DNA of 60,000 bases from Membranipora membranacea. Lineage: Eukaryota > Bryozoa > Gymnolaemata > Cheilostomatida > Membraniporidae. Each line of letters opens with the position of its first letter. Position 1 is the stretch's first letter. Positions 1 to 12,700 of the stretch are shown in pieces. The stretch lies in assembly GCA_914767715.1 (NCBI GenBank), contig OU612072.1:7504001-7564000 (forward strand). Reading direction: 5' to 3'. A program made the position numbers and the translations under genes. Under the pieces are notes generated by a model that had not been told where the DNA came from, did no database searches, and saw only the letters and a program-made list of their open reading frames with translations.

Positions 1-1261
1 TTTCCTCTAATCTTCCCCATAACTCATAACCACTGATTGACCAATGAACTCCCTTTATCGAGTTGACTACTATGACATTCCTATGACATGACATGGCAAT
101 ACAATACAAGCAAACGCCAAAAGTAGACATGACAGTGCCCATCAAATCCCTGACACACACTGATGGAATTTAGTTATTCAATGTTGTGCCAGTTCGCAGA
201 TCATAAAGATTCCTCAGTTCTCATATAATAACTAAGGATGGCACATAATATTATATTATCAATAAATAAAATATATTGGGCCTAATGTGGTAATAATCTT
301 ATTATATAATAATAAATCATTTCTTGTTGACAAGCTGTTGGCCACCAGACGATTTTCTCTGTAGTCAGTAAAGGAATGGATTGGTCACCAGTAAAAGATA
401 TAATATTTACAGGAAATGTCAGTGCCTACATATTGTGTAAGTCAATTGATCAAAAAGTATTTATTTGAGAGAGATTGCTACCAAAAGAAAAGAGCAAGAC
501 CGAAAGTGGTTGAGCTAATAAATTCAACTATAAAACAAACAGTGACATTTAGCTGAGATGCCTGTGTTGGAATTCAAACCCGATGAAACAGTTTGGCTGT
601 GGGTCTCTGGCAGTGTTGATTGAAAATCGTGTATGAAGACAAAAAACTGAGAAAATTTCACAGGAGAAAGACCACGTCAGTCATTAACTGGATGGTGATG
701 TGCACAGCTGATATAAAGCTAATGAGAAAACCAGGCAAATATGGCTAAATGTGTTTTTTTATGGACTGTCGAGTCTGGTTTTTACATTGCGCTGTAGTAG
801 AATTACCTGGGAGTAGAGACAATTTTATCCTACTTTTACTTTCTCAAAACCTCAACCAAACATTGCTAGAAAGAAAATATATATTTGCAGCAATGGTCCA
901 CAGCCTCCCCCCTCCTACTTTGGAACCCTGCAAAGTTTGCTCATTTTTTCAAAACCAATGGGCCTATTCTATTAGATTCTAGAGTCATGGCAAGGATTAG
1001 GCGGCTTTGCATACTGCAGTCAAACAGCTCCCCTCTCTTTGTTTTCATGGCCTGTCATTCAGCTTATTTTTAGCCCGGAGAAGAATTTTTCAAATTCAGT
1101 TTCTCAAATGTTTACGGGAAGTACAGACTGAAATACTGAATACGGAACTCAAGGTCACCGCGAATTGCATAGACTGGCATATGTGCAGTGTGGGAGTTTT
1201 GAGATAGCAACACCGACTATAAAACCAGTATGAAATTGCAACACAAGACAACAGTATATTT

Positions 1262-1296
1262 TCACAGAGTAAGGATATATTATCCTTACTCTGTGA
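1262..1296. repeat. Perfect 16-bp inverted repeat
   Basis: Arms TCACAGAGTAAGGATA and its exact complement are separated by 3 nt. It lies in a noncoding region and has no recognised function. Confidence 0.85.
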
Positions 1297-3564
1297 TATT
1301 TTATAGGCAATTTTCTGCATCTATCAGCAGCTTTTGAGCGTGAGAACAAGAGAAACAGACGTGACTTATCAACACCTGTGACTCAAATACATCGAGTTAT
1401 CTGTGAGGACAGTTTAGCAGAGAACTCTTATCAATTTCCAGTTCTGTGTAAATGGTTGAGATTATAACTGCGCAGATTCGATCTACAGATGTTTTACGCT
1501 ATCAAAAAAACCAACTGCTGAGAAAAGATAACAAGCAGGCAAGGTTGAGACACTACACCGCTCCGTAGTCTTGATGAGAATATGAGAATATTTGCGACTT
1601 CTTTGAGCGATGACAATAGGTAGTTACAAATAAAAATGATAAAACCGTGCTACAAACCTGTGCCTGACCCCCATAGCGATAAAAGCTCTGATAATCCATA
1701 GTGATAATTCTATCTGTACGAGTTTATTAATTCATTCCGCTGCCGATCTAATGTGATGTGCTGACTGATCTAAGAATTATCAGCTATAAAACCTGATTCA
1801 TATTCTCAGCGCTCAATCTAAATCCATTCTGCCTGCTCAGCGAGTAAGTTGTGAGTGGATTGTGATGTAATTGAGCTCAAATTATTTCAATTTTGCCCTA
1901 GTGTGAGTCATAACAATTTAATAGCAGGAAATAAGTCTTTTGTGTCTTTTATCAAACTGCTCCGATAGTAATAACCTCAGCTAAAAGTCCTATTGATAAT
2001 AGCAATCTCGAGATTTAATCCAAAGTCCTTCACACAATATGCAGCTATCCTTTGATATTATATGTGAGTAGGTTTCAATAAAAATGAATCCTCAAAAGTG
2101 TAGACTCTGTACTGGAACCTTGTGAAGCAACAACTTTTATCAACTAGTTGTCAGTCACATTTGAGTAGAAACAGCAGCGGCAGCAGCAGCATCTAATCCA
2201 TGTTGATAGCGAGAAAAAAATACTGCTGTCAAATGCCACTAGGTCAAGAGGTCAAGCAATAACTCTACTACTACACCACTCAGCAAACTACAGAAATAGG
2301 AGACTGTTTACTAAACAAAACTCATATTAGCTAAATATCCTTTGTTAAGCAATAAATACTGACTGGTATGTGAAAGGACCAATGATTTGGCCTCAGTGAG
2401 GTTTTCTTGCATTGTTGTGACTGTGAGGCATTTTCTGTGGTTGGACTTTTGAATTAATGAGTGAGGAGACCCTAAGAATACTTGTCATTTCTCTGTTTGC
2501 ACGGACAATAATGGGATGAAATTAGGCACAATACAAAACACTTAACAACCCCTGAACAAATTTGCTTTCGATGAAAGAGCTTCCAGTCTCCTAGGAATTG
2601 AGCCCCTCAAGGGAAAGGGAATTGAGGATGTTTTGTAGTCATATCAATTCTTTTCCAAAACTGCGATTGATATCTCATCCAAAATCTGGAGGAAGGCCCG
2701 CTTAGGTCATTGAAAGAGATTGTCTTGAAACCATATTAGGTCAAAATTGAGCATTGCAGGTGATTTATATGAGAAGGTTCAGCAATGTGGTTGGAAAGGG
2801 GAGGGTGTTAGGGTTTTTACTTTCTAAAGCCCAGTCTATTATCATATTTAGTAGTGTAGGAAAATAATGGCAGCGTCTACAACACCCTCATGCCTCATAA
2901 TCTTAATTAAACAATACACAGAAAAGCCACATGTCCAATTATGTCATACTAATCTACATGGAAGGTAACCGGCTAGATATCATTCCTGATTGGACCTTTG
3001 ATGTGCGATTTAAATTGTCCGATTCAATTAACACTTGAAATATTGTGACAATTAATTAATTTTTAAGTGGCATAACTGACTGTAGCTGTAGCGCTAGATT
3101 GATGCTGTAACTAAACAATCCAGGGTCCATAAAACACCCAAAACACTATCTCCGTAATCTGATCATTATCTAATGTTACCGAGCATTAGAAAAAACGTCA
3201 TTGAGACTGTCTGAGATTTTCTTCTGGCCGTGGTTAATAGCTATTAAACTTTTTTGGCGATACCTGGATTGATTTATTTTTCGCAGAGCGTTGCCGTAGT
3301 ACGATGTCAAAAAAGGAAAGTGCCTTGAACACATAGTGATGACATCTCAATGGAAATAGACGACAGAACTTCAGACTACAGAGCAGATTCAACGAATGGC
3401 TTCCAGTTTGGTTTTGACATCCAAGTCAAGAGCACCAACCACTCTTTGATCAATGCAGAGGGTTCGTTACCCTGTCTGTTGCATAACACATACTAGACAA
3501 ACAGCCTTGGCACATATCAATACCCAAAATACGCAACATTAAACCTTAGAGCCATGGGATATGT

Positions 3565-3591
3565 CCCCCCCCCCCCCCCCCCCCCCCCCCC
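3565..3591 (+). repeat. Homopolymer run of 27 C
   Basis: Uninterrupted C run in AT-rich surroundings, just upstream (genomic left) of the microexon at 3714. The length may be inexact because such runs are hard to sequence. Confidence 0.9.
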
Positions 3592-3713
3592 GATGTAGTG
3601 TGCAGTGATAATTCTAATAATGTATTATTTGTAAGGTACTTTATTGCATGCTCTGTCATGACCGTAGGTTGTCAGTAAATAATGTAGCTGTATATTTTAG
3701 CGGGAAAACTTAC

Positions 3714-3736
3714 CTTAGGTTCTTTTGGACTGGATG
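3714..3736 (-). CDS. E-protein exon 8 (23-nt microexon)
   Basis: Acceptor CTTTTTCAG, donor GTAAGT. Encodes ASSPKEPK and ends in phase 0. It is the last exon found; the following intron covers the left edge of the window. Confidence 0.5.
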
Positions 3737-6700
3737 CTGAAAAAGAGAACAATAAACTTGAGATTTTAAAACACCACCACTATTTCAATATGGTAGAATG
3801 AATGCTGTTATGCTGTTTTTCCACCAACAAACAACAAAGATAATGCCACTCATTTTTTTGGCCCCTTTTAAAATTAAAACCCTTTCATCACAGTGACAGG
3901 AGTCTAATAACTTAGATCATAGAGTAGGAGAAGACTTCAGAGTTTAGGGTTTCCTCAAAATTATTGGTGATTCAAAGATGCCTACACATTTTATCTTACT
4001 TGATGAAAGGCCTGGCAAACCTTCTAATTGTTGATTGTTTAAAGGTGCTTTCAACTCAAGCTATGCCAGACCAATAAATAAAAGCATCCACGAAAACAGT
4101 TAGCTGTCAATTTGGAAATGTATGTAATCATTATCAAACAAAAATTATCACTAATGGGTTGATAGAGGTGTTAGCAAAATACTGAGATAAAAAGTGAAAG
4201 CTGTAAACAGTGGAATGGCTAATTTCTGAAAACAATCTCCTGATGCCAAAATGCCATCCTTAGTTAGAACTTAGCTTGAACTGCAAGATGAGACAACTAA
4301 AGTTGGACTTAACTAGAAAATGATGAGGTCGCATAAAAAAGTTGGCAAAATAAAAGTAAAAATCAGAGAAGAGAAACTTACCATGCTTTGGATTCTGAGA
4401 TGCCATCATCATCTAGAGAAAAGAAGAAAATTCAATAATTAATTCATTTCTATAAACTAGAGAAAAACAGCACTAAAACTCCCTCTTAGTTGTGAAGTCT
4501 ATCAAATCTATTTTCCTATGTTATAACGCTAAACGAAGAATCAGTAAAATGTTGATGTCAAACTTTTCAAGTGTTAAAACCAATTTTCATGTTCGTCGGA
4601 GTAGGAATTTGAAAAATGAACGAGCTTTTTTCAGATAATTTCCAAAAGTTTTGAACTTTGATCAGTCCCACTCATTGACGTGTCCGAAGCCAGGATCAGC
4701 CATTCTAATGACAGTTAAATTAGTAAACTTGGATTAACCTTTAATTATCAAGTGTGTTTATCTGAGATTAAGACCATAGAGGCTGAGCTGAGTTACTGAT
4801 ATTTGCCAGTGGCGTTGACGTAGTGTCATCAGCCTAGAGTCTTTTCCTCTATCATGTCAGCAGCGTTTTTGATTCTGACTAGAGGTATTTAGCCTACTTC
4901 AGATGTAAGACAGCAGTATAAAAAAAGCTGATATCTCAGAAAAATGCATTACCAAAACTCCCCAACTGCATTGAGATGTACAAGTTAATATAGAAACCTC
5001 AAGTTGTCTTGCCCTGTGAATTTAAGACCAGCAGGGTGTCGTTTTGGTTTCATATGTTGTTGTCCATCTTCTGTGGTTAGCGTTGAGTGATTGTCCCACT
5101 TTCATGAATGATTGTTCAGCTAAACAAAAACAAGTCAACAAGAAGGGCAAAAATTGCGTGCAGGATGCTTTGCCAATCTTGGTTTTTGCATAAAACTAAA
5201 ACCTGAGTCATTTGGTTACCTCATTCAGTTAGGAAACTGAAGATTATCTCAGAGAATGTTTTGATAGCCTCGATTAATAGAAAATTTAATTTATATAAAT
5301 TGAGGACATTAAAATTGATTCATCTGTTCCTAAGATTGGAGATAATTTTCCTACTGTTCCTGAACCTGTTCCTGAACACAGGCGTATTAGGCAAGCTTAT
5401 CCACCAGCCAAAACTTTCTAAAACCGCACTGAACACGTATTCACGCAACATTCTTGTCACTAAACTACCTACAGTTTGACAGTCCTACATAGTTTAGGTA
5501 ATTAATTAGACTCTAAAGGTGCAAGTTTTTCATAATAAAATTAAGATTTCTGATTTGTGGCTGATAGTGTTGCGTGTGATTCATAATTAGCTAGCAAAGA
5601 ACAGCTGCCTGAGAGAAAAGTGACCAATACCATGAGAGGCAGAATAAGATAATACAACCTTTCTTGTTTTTGTTTACATCATATCCTGCCCACAAATCTC
5701 CGGCAAACTCTCAGATTGTAAAAAAAGGGGCAAATTTACAGGATTGCATCATATACCCGTTCAATCTCAATTTAAATCTGCATCTATAGAATGGTAGGAA
5801 GACAGAAAATAAACTGCAGAAACCAGCGCAATTACTACCGATCATATCGATAAGACACAGTTTTTATTCACCATCAATTAAATGCTAGTAGACAAAGTGA
5901 AATGACAATTCATGTGAAAAGTTGAATCTCATGATATATTGTTGACAACATGTCAAAGCCAGCGCTGTGAATGTTGTAGATAAAAATTTGGTTTTATAAC
6001 ATTCGAACCTCACCTACAATACAATGGTTTTAAACCAAGTGATAAAATTTCATTCTTTTATAATTTATTTCTAATTCAGCGGTGTCAGATTAAAATTTGA
6101 CATCAGAGATTTCTCCTAAGATTGACCGCAGTCCGGCATTCGCAATATACGCTGTACGGAGGTCCTGAGCTGGACGGCAAAATGAGGAATAAATTTCCAG
6201 TGTCGCCAAAATATCTCCGAACATGTCCTTGAAAGTGTCATGCAGCCAACTCTGGTTACAAGACACCAGAGGACTGCATAGGGCCTAGGGTTGACATTTC
6301 AAACCAATTTAAATCACACCACCGAGTTGTACGTGATACCCTAATGGAATCGGGGAATGCATTTTGTTGTCTTGCAGAGGCAACCAGAGATAACATAATA
6401 TGTATTGCGGGTTCCTTTAGGAGTCATCTGCCCCATCTGGTACTAGCCATGTCACATGGCTACTATGGAAAAAGTAGCTGCTAGTCGATGGAAATCCTCA
6501 TATCTTTGTAATATTCTTATGGAGGCAAGCGGGTTCATAATACATCAACCTTTAACAAAATTTCAGTGTATGAGGTACACATATGCCTCAGTTTACTCCC
6601 TTGTTTACTCAGCTAGTCATTATTGGAGACTCACCTGAGCGGCGTTGATGTTAGGAGGGCTACCATAGCTGCTCCCATAGCCAGGTGGTGAGGCTCCGCC

Positions 6701-9700
6701 CATTTCTGCAGCACTGTATCCAGGTGGCACACCATGCTGTAACCAAACAAATATATAGATATGACACACTGATAATTATAATAACATTTAACCGAAGAGT
6801 TCTAGGCCTCCAATTACGGAAGACAATTGGTTCTCAACGGTCTTGGAAAAATCTCAGCACTCTTGAGATTTTGTGATTCTCACTTGTGTTTTACTATTGT
6901 AGTCTTGCAGCAGTGCTGCAACCTAACATATCTTTTATTCAAGTAATTTGAAAAGTCCCTCATAAGAAAACTTTCCACAAAAAATCCATTTCGTCATAAA
7001 TTATGGATACAAATTCACCTATATAGGGCCTACATAGATAAAAAGATAAACTAGAAAATCACCATGCGTTCAGAACTTTTTGAAATCTCCAACTGGTTGG
7101 AGGGAGAGCGAAACAGAATCTTCACCATCAGATAGAGGTGTGATTTTGTGGATACTGTGGCCGGTTTGTACGACAGTCTCCGAGTTCGTTCAGATTAGAT
7201 TGTGGTGTCATTATATTAATGACTTTATAATTTAAAGTGGAAGTACCAAAACAACAAACAAATATAAAAAAACCTCAAATATCTAGTAAGTTTGATCTAG
7301 TAACATCATATTTAAGTGTATGGAAAGCCGGTTTTCTCGTAGTAATTTTAGATTCGGAGGTTGTCGTTCCGGCAATAATGATTTTTGAATTGAGATGAGC
7401 CCTCATGGAAATTTTGAGGGAGAAATTAAAATAAACGAACTTTGCCATGTAGTATACAACCAACATTCCAAGCAAGAAAACCTTTAGCTGCCAGATTTGT
7501 ACAGCATTCTTTCTCAGTATCCCCCATCACATACCATACTCCACATACACATACATGTATATACTCTATTAGTGCTACAAGCTCGACGAGTTTGGTGTTG
7601 ACAATACTTTGACACTCAGTCGTAAATTGTTTGCAATCAGTCTGTCAACTTGTTGATAAAAAATTGAAAGCTTACAAGAAACACACACAAATTCATTGAC
7701 CCCAAGTATTGGCCCTGATTTTTCTAGTATCCTATCCTTGTTGCCAGGCTATTTTGAAGTTGCTGATCAAGGTGAAAAAGGAAAAAGTTGCATGATAACG
7801 CTTCACACCTAGTTTTTTTTTCTGTAAATAGACTCAGTGTCAGTGACAGTTTACTTTTAATTGATAATAAAAAGGAGTTGACACAGCAATGAAATCCATT
7901 GGACGCAGAAACTCAGATGATTAGATAGTGTGATGGCAACAAGGCATGGAGATTTCATGACATACCGCAGAATTCTGCACTCAATAACACCAAAGATATC
8001 AACATTTTCGTGGTGAGGCTTAATTCTTCACTAGTTTGCATGGAACGAGTCGGTCACCTGCCATGATTCAGTGGTAAGTAAAGTTTAGCATGCACAATGC
8101 TTTGAAGCAAGGTTGGTTCGGTCAGGCCAGTAAAGGAGCGGTTTGTTTTCTTGATACTGTTCTTTTTTGTGAGCGATTGTTTGAATATACTGAATAAAGG
8201 GGGAAATTTAGGTTTGACTGAAAAAGTCATCACGGGGTTATGACTACAGTCCTTCCTTTCCTAATACGACCAAGGCATACAAAATCATGTCGATTACTGT
8301 TAGTACGGAGTTGTCTGCTCAAATTCACCACACCGCGATCATCTGCTTTTGTGAGGTTATAACAGACATGCAAATGTAGCATTTCAAAGTGATAAATTAT
8401 ATCATACTTACTCTGTATTCAGGGCTGGCTGCCCACGGCGAACTGGCTGCTTCTAAAAGGAAAAAAACAGAATCATGAATACATGTTCACTACACTTACT
8501 ATATATACTGGGACAAGTCACAGTTATTCTATAGGATGTACAAGAGAGAGCTGTGATTTATACATATCATTCATTTATTCATTTAGAAGCCTGATAAATA
8601 TACTGGGACCCTATGATGATTCTCATTGGGGATTGGCAAGAAAAATGTTTAAATTCATCAATTTTCACTTTAGATCCAGCCAGTATGCATGGATCAAAAA
8701 TTTTATGAAGCTACTGTGTACGTTTCAGCAGAAAGTTATAAATACTCTGAATCAAAAGAGATTGATCTGAACTTTCAGGTTTTTATGTGGTCTCCAGGTG
8801 AAAGCCTTCTTAGTGGCGATGAGTGGCAGGTTCCATAGGTTTAAATTCTTTAAAGAGCTTGTGGAGCATTATAAAGGGTGTGGTTGGTCAACATTTTAAA
8901 AGGTTGTGTCTGATTGGTCCGTTTAAGTGATAAGCCTGGGATTAACAATGCATTACTGGGAATGTCTCATCCGGTAACAACACTCTGAATAGGCACTCCA
9001 GATACAGTCAATGAGTTTTTCCAAATGAAAAATAATACCTAATAGCTAGCTGTTCATGAACCACAGGAACAGCTGGGCAAAGGTTTACCCCTAAACATAA
9101 TATGGTGGGCAAACAAGATTTTCTGTAGTCTGCCATCACAACACTGATAATAAATGTTTTTTTTTAGGATATATAGAGACAAAGAAAATTGAGTAAACTC
9201 TACCTTGTGTGTATAAAAAAATGTCCGCCCTTTAATCTGAGAAGTTGATTCATAAGCGTGGTATTTTCTCAGGGTGTTACATTGCCCAATTAAATATCAG
9301 TAAAAAACAAAAGCTAGGAGAAACATTCACACGATCCAATACCTAACCATCCCGCACCTGGGTCCTGAAACAAGCCTACCTATATACGGCAAACAATCAT
9401 TTATACAAAGATGTAAACCTAAATCTATCATTATCTTGGTTTAGTTATCAATACCAGAGTAAACAATAATACACACATCTGAATGATTGGGACTGAAAAA
9501 AAAACCTATATTACAATCACCAACAAGGTGATAGTACCAAACCAGATCACATACAAGCAATTATCCCAAATTTGAGTAAACAGTACCAAATAACTCTATT
9601 AAACACAATGAAATTATATCTGCCGAGTGGAAATATTTTCTATGCTAATCGTAGATGATCAAATATAGTTTTGGTATCAATTTAGTGCGTTTTATTGTAT

Positions 9701-12700
9701 CGAAGACAATTGAAATTGAAGGCTAATGAATGAAAATAAGGGACTGAATGAGTCAGAGACCCAAGGGCCTCTCTTTGATTCATTTATCCAGGACTCGAGA
9801 GTAAATTTCTGTGGTTTGGGCCTTAAGATGTCTGTGGTGTTCTCAACGAGATGTTTGTCTAAAAAGGTGTGAAGAGCGTTTATTTTTATGATGAGCTAAG
9901 CAGCTTTAGGTGCAACTTTTCAATCTGGTAACCCAACACTTTTCATTGATTTTCGAGGCATTGGTTAACCTTATTGGATGTAAGAAATACATCACTTCGG
10001 GTTAAGTACCCAACACTGAGCTCAGCTACGTACTTCTCTATTTCTATTGCTGAAAATAACTGAAATCAAACCTAATCTGAACCAATAACTTAACTTGGAC
10101 AAAAAATAACCAGAAAGTTTCAAATAAATCACCAACAACCGATGTCCAAAATTAATCAGCGATTTGGTATCAAACCATTGCACTGGGTGCGATGTAAAAT
10201 TGCGCTATTGTTTTCATTCCCGATTATATAATCTTTGTTATTTTAAACACTTTGAACAAAAAAGTATTCAAACTGCCATCATTGAGTGGATACTCTGGAC
10301 ATATAGAGCTGTATTCATGTATTTTAATTGACCATGAAGTGGAATGTATCCTTATGAAATGACCTGTTGCACTGCCAAGATGTAAGCCAAAAATTCAAAG
10401 CAAACACCAGACGGGTAAGCCATAGGTCTTCTGCACCGCTGCAGGTACATTTTGATGTTTTGAAAAAACCCAACAGGTCAGACAGCCTAACACCGGCCTG
10501 AACTTTTTTAGTTATCTAAAGTAGACACGGCAAAATGTCGTCGTGTAGAACTTGACGCCGTTGCGTAAAACTTATCGCGATTAATTTCTATTTTGTGCCT
10601 ATAGTCAGTCACAGGTATTGAAATTTAGTGGATTTGTGGAAGTGCCAGGCCTAAGAGAGTCCAGATTCGGCAGTCAGCTGTTGTCTAACCAGTGTCAGGT
10701 ACACCACCAAACAGAGACTTTCTCAAGCACCCATTGTGTCAATATGTAAATCACCAAAATCAACGGCACACACAAACCTTACCTAACCGGCTGGGGAGTC
10801 CACCATCACCATGATTGATTTATTTGAACCTAAGTTTTACATGACATTTGGTCTTTACTCTACATGAATCTCCAGTTCAAAACTGCACCAAAGCTCTGCA
10901 CCTAACCATCAATTACTCACTCAAACAGTGTTAAGTGGAGGTGATGGATTGATTGTGGCCCAGTCGGGTCTCAAATTTGAGAGCCCAGCAGTTTCTCAAT
11001 GACTCTTGCTGTCTCTTGCTGAGGAAGGTCTTTAGCGTGGCTAAAGCTCTCTTCTGATTCTAATCTCTACATGGCAAGTTAAAAATTTATATGACATGTG
11101 TTGTTATGGACAGGAGTTGCATTAGACTGTCATCAATTTGATCGAAATTATGGGTTTCAAGTCCATTGGTTCAACTAGATTCGCAACTGTAAGTTAGAGT
11201 AATTTATTGTGATATCATAAGATTGTACACAAGACTAACTACCAAACATATAATTTCCGACTGTTTTCATATCATAATACAATTTTCCTAACAGTCAACT
11301 GTGAATGAGTATCAAGCAGTAATGATTTACTGGCCTAATGTATGATTATCGGGAGATTGATGGGAGCTTGTTGATAACATTGGTTAGGGCTGCTTGATAA
11401 GGCTTTTCTTACCAATTTGATTAACGTCTTGGCAATTGGAAGGTAGATTGAAAAACCATTCCATAGTATATTAACAAATCTGACCAGACAAATAAGTCCA
11501 TTAAGTGATCGACTTTTTTTAACATTCTGGCTGACGTATATAGCCAGTAGGCTTGTGCCCTCAGCTGTCACTATGGCACTGGTATGTCACAGCTATCCTA
11601 GTCGAGGTCAACCTGAAAACTTTCCCAGTCCTACTATCTTCCACCGATGTTTCCATATCAATCTGGTCCCAATGTAAATAAGACACTGATATTTACATTC
11701 ATAGCTACTACACTCATTTTGACACAAATATTGAGAGATAAGAGTGGAAATTTAAACAACCCTAATCAACTTTCACAGCTAGATTTGTTTGATTACCCAG
11801 CCTACAACTTACAGATGGTCGCTCATTCCAACTTAATACAGAAATCAGTGTGTAAAAATAGCCCAACATTTCTGCTCAGTAGAGTGATATGAATGATCTT
11901 TGATCATCTTGCTGGATGGGGGTTTGATTATTGCCAACCTTGTTCTTATGCAGTAGAGATGAGACTGAGATATTCACTTTGTTTGTTTATATATCAGCTT
12001 TTGTTTATCTTTGGATTATCACAGCTCTGTGTTTGAGGACTACCCTATTTACAGATAGATATTTGTATGCATTCAAGTAGCTCCTCAATGCATAACTAGC
12101 TAGTATCATCAAGTCTTTCATCCTATTTCAGCCATTGGAAAAATTTTTCTCCACAAATATACCAAAAACTCATAAGTTATTTCGAACCAGATGATAAAAC
12201 AAACGCGTTTGTGACTAAAACAGCGAAACCAAACAGCAACTGGAGTCATTGGACTCATGTCTGCTTTTAGACCACCACTTGAAGTCATCAAAATGTATTC
12301 TAGAATGCTAACTCCAGGATGATCAAGCCTATAAAAAGGTCTAGCAAATCTATTTTTAGCACAATATTGGAGCAAAACATTTAGAACAATGCAAGAATCC
12401 CTCCAAAATCAGTAGTACATCAACACAGATCTGCTGTTAGCCAACTCAAAGGAATAGATAACTAGATAAAAGCTGAGTGCAGAATCACAATGTCCCTGAC
12501 TTGGCTGTTATTCAACATGTCAACACTGAATTTTGGCAGTAGTAACCTCCTTGTTTCACCATGATCAATCACACCATATCTAATGACTGCTATTTCATGT
12601 TGACCGTTCTAGCTTCTTTGCTGCTCAGGTTGTAATGGACAATAACCACAGTTCTCAATCACTCAACATAGATGTCATAGATACTGGTAAGATAATGCCA

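Larger units (their letters stand above)
1..3713. other. Noncoding, probable intron of the E-protein gene
   Basis: No exon with family support was found on either strand. It contains a 35-nt palindrome (1262-1296), a run of 27 C (3565-3591) and a short plus-strand ORF from the ATG at 3350 (47 codons), all unassigned. Confidence 0.5.

Noticed and set aside
3350-3492. Plus-strand ORF (47 codons) with a possible donor, and open frames on the other strand
   Set aside because: Several frames are open at once over about 120 bp, no family resemblance, and it does not fit the phase of the E-protein chain.
10783-10790. Possible 8-nt microexon between CCCCAG and GTAAGG (minus strand)
   Set aside because: Too short to support, and it would break the frame of the flanking exons.
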